Assembly (NCBI RefSeq): GCF_016634425.1
Contig: NZ_JAEPES010000003.1
Location: 248,001-312,000 of the forward strand
Source of the DNA: Lacisediminihabitans changchengi
GTDB taxonomy: Bacteria > Actinomycetota > Actinomycetes > Actinomycetales > Microbacteriaceae
Reading direction: 5' to 3'
DNA: 64,000 nt
This document shows positions 61,867-64,000 of this stretch, piece by piece. The number at the start of each line of letters is the position of its first letter. The stretch's first letter is position 1. The notes below the pieces were generated by a model, which searched no databases, was not told where the DNA came from, and saw only the letters and a program-made list of their open reading frames with translations. The translations under genes were made by a program, and so were the position numbers.

Positions 61867-63048
61867 ATGAACAAAATAGTCTCTAGAGCCCTCATGGGTG
61901 CTCTCTTCGTCGGGGGCCTCACGCTCCTCGGCGCAACCGCGGCCAACGCCGCCGAGACCGGCGGTAGCGACGGTGTTGGTTCGGGAACCCAGGCCATCGC
62001 CGGCGTCACCGCACCGATCACCATCGGCGGCAACGCGATCTCGCTGCTCGGCAACAGCGCGAGCACCGGCTCGGTAGCTCCCGCTCCGGCTCCCGCGGCT
62101 CCCGCTCCGGCGGTACCGACGACTAGCGGCACCCAGTCGCTGCTCGGCGGCACCCAGGCAGTGGTGAACGCTGTGCTGCCGGTGACGGTCACCGGTAACG
62201 CCATTAGCGTGCTCGGCGATTCGGCATCCACGGGATCGGTGGCACCCGCTCCCGCGGCAACCCCGACCGCACCCGCGGCACCCGCGACGACCAATGGCAA
62301 CGACGGTGTTGCTGGCGGCACGCAGGTGCTCCCGACGGCGGTCGCGCCGATCGGCATCACCGGTAACGCGATCAGCGTGCTGGGCGACTCGTCCAGCACC
62401 GGATCCAGCAGCACAGGATCCAGCACGGGCGGCTCCAGCAGCACCGGAACTGGAATGGGCGCAACGGGCAGCACCACCACCGGAACCGACTCGATTCTCG
62501 GTGGAACACAAATCGTGCCCAATGTCTCCGCTCCGATCGGCGTGACCGGCAATGCGATCAGCGTGCTGGGCGACTCGTCGTCGTCCGGCTCGACCGGCGG
62601 CACGACTGCCGGTACCGGCGGTCCCATCACCGGTGGGTCGACCACCCTCGGTGACGGCGGCATCCTCGGTGGCACACAGCTCGGTCTCGGTCTGAACCTG
62701 CCGATCACCCTCAGCGGCAACGCGATCAGCATCATCGGTGACACTGCGACGGATGGCCCGACCACACCGACCCTGCCGGTCGAGCCCGTCACCCCGGTCA
62801 CTCCGGTGACCCCGCCAGTGACCCCGGTTGCTCCGACCGACCCCGGAACCACGCCCGTGACCACGACGACGTCCCCGTCCGGTTCGCTCGGCACCGCGGC
62901 GCTGTCGGTCTCGGCGGCCGTCTCTCCGTCGGCGCTGGCCTTCACTGGAGCGAACGGTGTGCTCGGCGGCGTGCTGGTCGGCCTGCTGGCCGTGATCGCG
63001 GGCCTCGGCCTCGCCTTCAGCGCTCGTCGTCGGGCACTGCGCGCTTAG
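61867..63048 (+). CDS. Wall-anchored repetitive protein with chaplin-like repeats and LAFTG sorting signal
   Basis: 393 residues. Signal peptide (MNKIVSRALMGALFVGGLTLLG, cleavage near ANA-AE, about 28). Five repeats of the form GTQ-x(~10)-P-I/V-x-I/V-x-GNAIS-V/L/I-L/I-G, with GNAIS at 55, 110, 166, 228 and 284; spacing 55-62 residues. Linkers are Pro/Ala- or Ser/Thr/Gly-rich. C-terminus: LAFTG at 357-361, a hydrophobic helix and SARRRALRA, a class-E-type (LAxTG) sortase signal. The repeat resembles the chaplin motif (PVxVCGNxVxVIG) without its cysteines. Likely a surface layer or hydrophobin-like coat protein. Confidence 0.8.
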   Translation: MNKIVSRALMGALFVGGLTLLGATAANAAETGGSDGVGSGTQAIAGVTAPITIGGNAISLLGNSASTGSVAPAPAPAAPAPAVPTTSGTQSLLGGTQAVVNAVLPVTVTGNAISVLGDSASTGSVAPAPAATPTAPAAPATTNGNDGVAGGTQVLPTAVAPIGITGNAISVLGDSSSTGSSSTGSSTGGSSSTGTGMGATGSTTTGTDSILGGTQIVPNVSAPIGVTGNAISVLGDSSSSGSTGGTTAGTGGPITGGSTTLGDGGILGGTQLGLGLNLPITLSGNAISIIGDTATDGPTTPTLPVEPVTPVTPVTPPVTPVAPTDPGTTPVTTTTSPSGSLGTAALSVSAAVSPSALAFTGANGVLGGVLVGLLAVIAGLGLAFSARRRALRA

Positions 63049-63060
63049 CGGCATGACGAA

Positions 63061-63110
63061 CGACCGCGCGGGTCGTGCTCGCCTCGGCGGCGCGACTCGC
63101 GCAGTCGCGC
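63061..63110. terminator. Two hairpins after the wall-anchored protein gene
   Basis: CGACC/GGTCG around GCGCG (63061-63075) and GCGCGACT/AGTCGCGC around CGCGC (63090-63110) follow the stop. GC-rich, no U-tract. Candidate terminator. Confidence 0.5.
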
Positions 63111-63189
63111 GCCCGCGGTACGCTCCACTGAACCAGCTGTCCGCCCGTCCACGCACTGGTCCACTCGTGCGTCCACCCCCAGGAGATCG

Positions 63190-63807
63190 ATGGCTCACCC
63201 CTACCCGCTGCACGTCGCCGTCGACGTCGAGTGCTACTGCTGCCGCCTGATCCAACCCTTCACGTTCTCGTCGCCGAACGACCAACTGGTCTGCGCGCAA
63301 TGCTCCCGCCACTACGGCGACGGCAAGGCAGAGAAGCGGGACCTCGATCACCTCGCGATGTGGTCGGCGCGGTACAGCGAACTGGCTCAGCGGTATAGGG
63401 ATCTTGCCGAGACGACGGACGCGGAACGGATGTCCGCGGCCGCCACCGAAACGGAGCTGCGAGCCCGCGTGGCAGAACTCACCACCGCTATCGCGAACGA
63501 CTTCGCCGCGACCGACCTCGGCGGATCCCGCGCTCTGGTCGAGAACGAGGTAGTGACCCGGGCCGAGCGTCGTGCCGAACTCGCAAATCGTCTCAACGAC
63601 CGCATTATGGCCGTGCTCTGGCAGCTCGACCGCCTCCATCACAGCACCGACAAGGCCACCTGCAGCTGTGGCAAACGCCTTGTGGACTGCGGGGAATCGA
63701 TGGCGATAGAGCCGCAGCGCCAGGCGATTCGGGATTGGGAGAGGCGCAACCTGGCGCTTCGGGCCAGCGGCAAGCGGGACGCGCTGCCGGACGATTTCGG
63801 TGGCTAG
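63190..63807 (+). CDS. Hypothetical protein with cysteine-rich (zinc-ribbon-like) ends
   Basis: 205 residues with AGGAG before the ATG. N-terminal cysteines C15, C17, C18, C35, C38 (CYCC...CAQC) could bind zinc; the middle is helical, possibly coiled coil; C-terminal C158, C160, C167 (CSCGKRLVDC) are a second cluster. No family recognised. Convergent with the serine ammonia-lyase gene. Confidence 0.65.
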   Translation: MAHPYPLHVAVDVECYCCRLIQPFTFSSPNDQLVCAQCSRHYGDGKAEKRDLDHLAMWSARYSELAQRYRDLAETTDAERMSAAATETELRARVAELTTAIANDFAATDLGGSRALVENEVVTRAERRAELANRLNDRIMAVLWQLDRLHHSTDKATCSCGKRLVDCGESMAIEPQRQAIRDWERRNLALRASGKRDALPDDFGG

Positions 63808-63840
63808 ACGTACTGCTCGCTCACTAGCACTTCTGGCTCG

Positions 63841-64000
63841 CTAGCACTCCACCACGTTGACGGCGAGGCCGCCCATCGAGGTCTCTTTGTACTTGGAGCT
63901 CATGTCGCGCCCGGTCTCCCGCATCGTCACGATGACCTCGTCAAGCGACACCCGGTGATCGCCATCGCCCCAGAGCGCCATGCGGGCGGCGTTGATGGCT
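63841..64000 (-). CDS. sdaA: L-serine ammonia-lyase, C-terminal part (5' end outside window)
   Basis: The frame to the window edge reads [46 protein letters not shown] and VVEC before a TAG stop. This is the C-terminal end of single-chain Fe-S L-serine dehydratases; the conserved SMGGLAVNV segment and the terminal cysteine are present. It deaminates L-serine to pyruvate and ammonia. The C-terminal cysteine is known to act as a fourth ligand of the [4Fe-4S] cluster in type-2 enzymes. Confidence 0.88.
   Translation of the reverse strand, partial: AINAARMALWGDGDHRVSLDEVIVTMRETGRDMSSKYKETSMGGLAVNVVEC

Noticed and set aside
63815-63850. Repeated CTAGCACT near the end of the serine ammonia-lyase gene
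   Set aside because: Two eight-base copies, one formed by the stop codon, are too short to call a repeat or terminator.

Overview
The window is high-GC DNA from an actinobacterium, most likely a member of the Microbacteriaceae. The evidence is strong G/C bias at third codon positions, frequent GTG starts, ATGA/GTGA overlaps between operon genes, IdeR/DtxR-type iron boxes, a DevR/DevS (DosR/DosS) type regulator pair, an actinobacterial cytochrome c oxidase subunit IV, a DUF222-HNH gene and a SufS-SufU pair. The genus cannot be fixed from the sequence alone. No rRNA, tRNA, CRISPR array, insertion sequence or prophage was seen.

Layout. 1-3.2 kb: membrane proteins on the minus strand (COG4705-like, a decayed paralogue fragment, DedA, DUF2079). 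3.2-11.8 kb: an OmpR/histidine-kinase pair followed by an envelope block (GT-C glycosyltransferase, TagF-GT4 fusion, PAP2 phosphatase, Tat-exported phosphoesterase). 11.8-14.5 kb: a three-gene extracytoplasmic flavin electron-transfer operon (ferric-reductase-like membrane protein, FMN-binding lipid-side protein, ApbE flavin transferase). 14.6-16.6 kb: a second OmpR/kinase pair. 16.8-26.3 kb: a cNMP-domain/thioredoxin-reductase-like fusion, a LysR regulator, a three-gene phosphorelay (stand-alone receiver, LuxR-type regulator, multi-GAF kinase) and a large LuxR-family ATPase. 26.2-30.8 kb: AlkA-like glycosylase, GH3 glycosidase and an MGDG-synthase-like glycosyltransferase.

30.8-43.3 kb is the most interesting stretch. 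It holds five universal stress protein genes, two FMN split-barrel proteins, a Zn alcohol dehydrogenase, a P1B-type ATPase, an orphan cytochrome oxidase subunit IV, a hydroxyacyl-CoA dehydrogenase and a DevR/DevS two-component system whose GAF domain keeps the haem-ligand histidine. Nine 14-bp near-palindromes of the form GGGACCnnnGnCCC lie upstream of most of these genes and match the DosR box known from mycobacteria. I read this as a compact, self-contained hypoxia/dormancy regulon with its own sensor.

43.3-50 kb is an iron locus: an MFS exporter diverges from a FecCD-FecCD-FecE-binding-protein set, with two IdeR-type boxes placed 4-5 bases before GTG starts in a way that suggests leaderless mRNAs, followed by a FetB-like permease. 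50-54 kb: Nudix hydrolase, coiled-coil protein, cupin, a 14-bp tandem array, a DUF222-HNH gene with a glycine-repeat linker, and a decayed GNAT gene. 54-58 kb: an ABC exporter pair and a small protein. 58-60.6 kb: flavin reductase, SufU and SufS. 60.7-63.1 kb: two exported low-complexity surface proteins, the second with five chaplin-like repeats and a class-E-type sortase signal (LAFTG). The window ends with a cysteine-rich hypothetical protein and the 3' end of L-serine ammonia-lyase.
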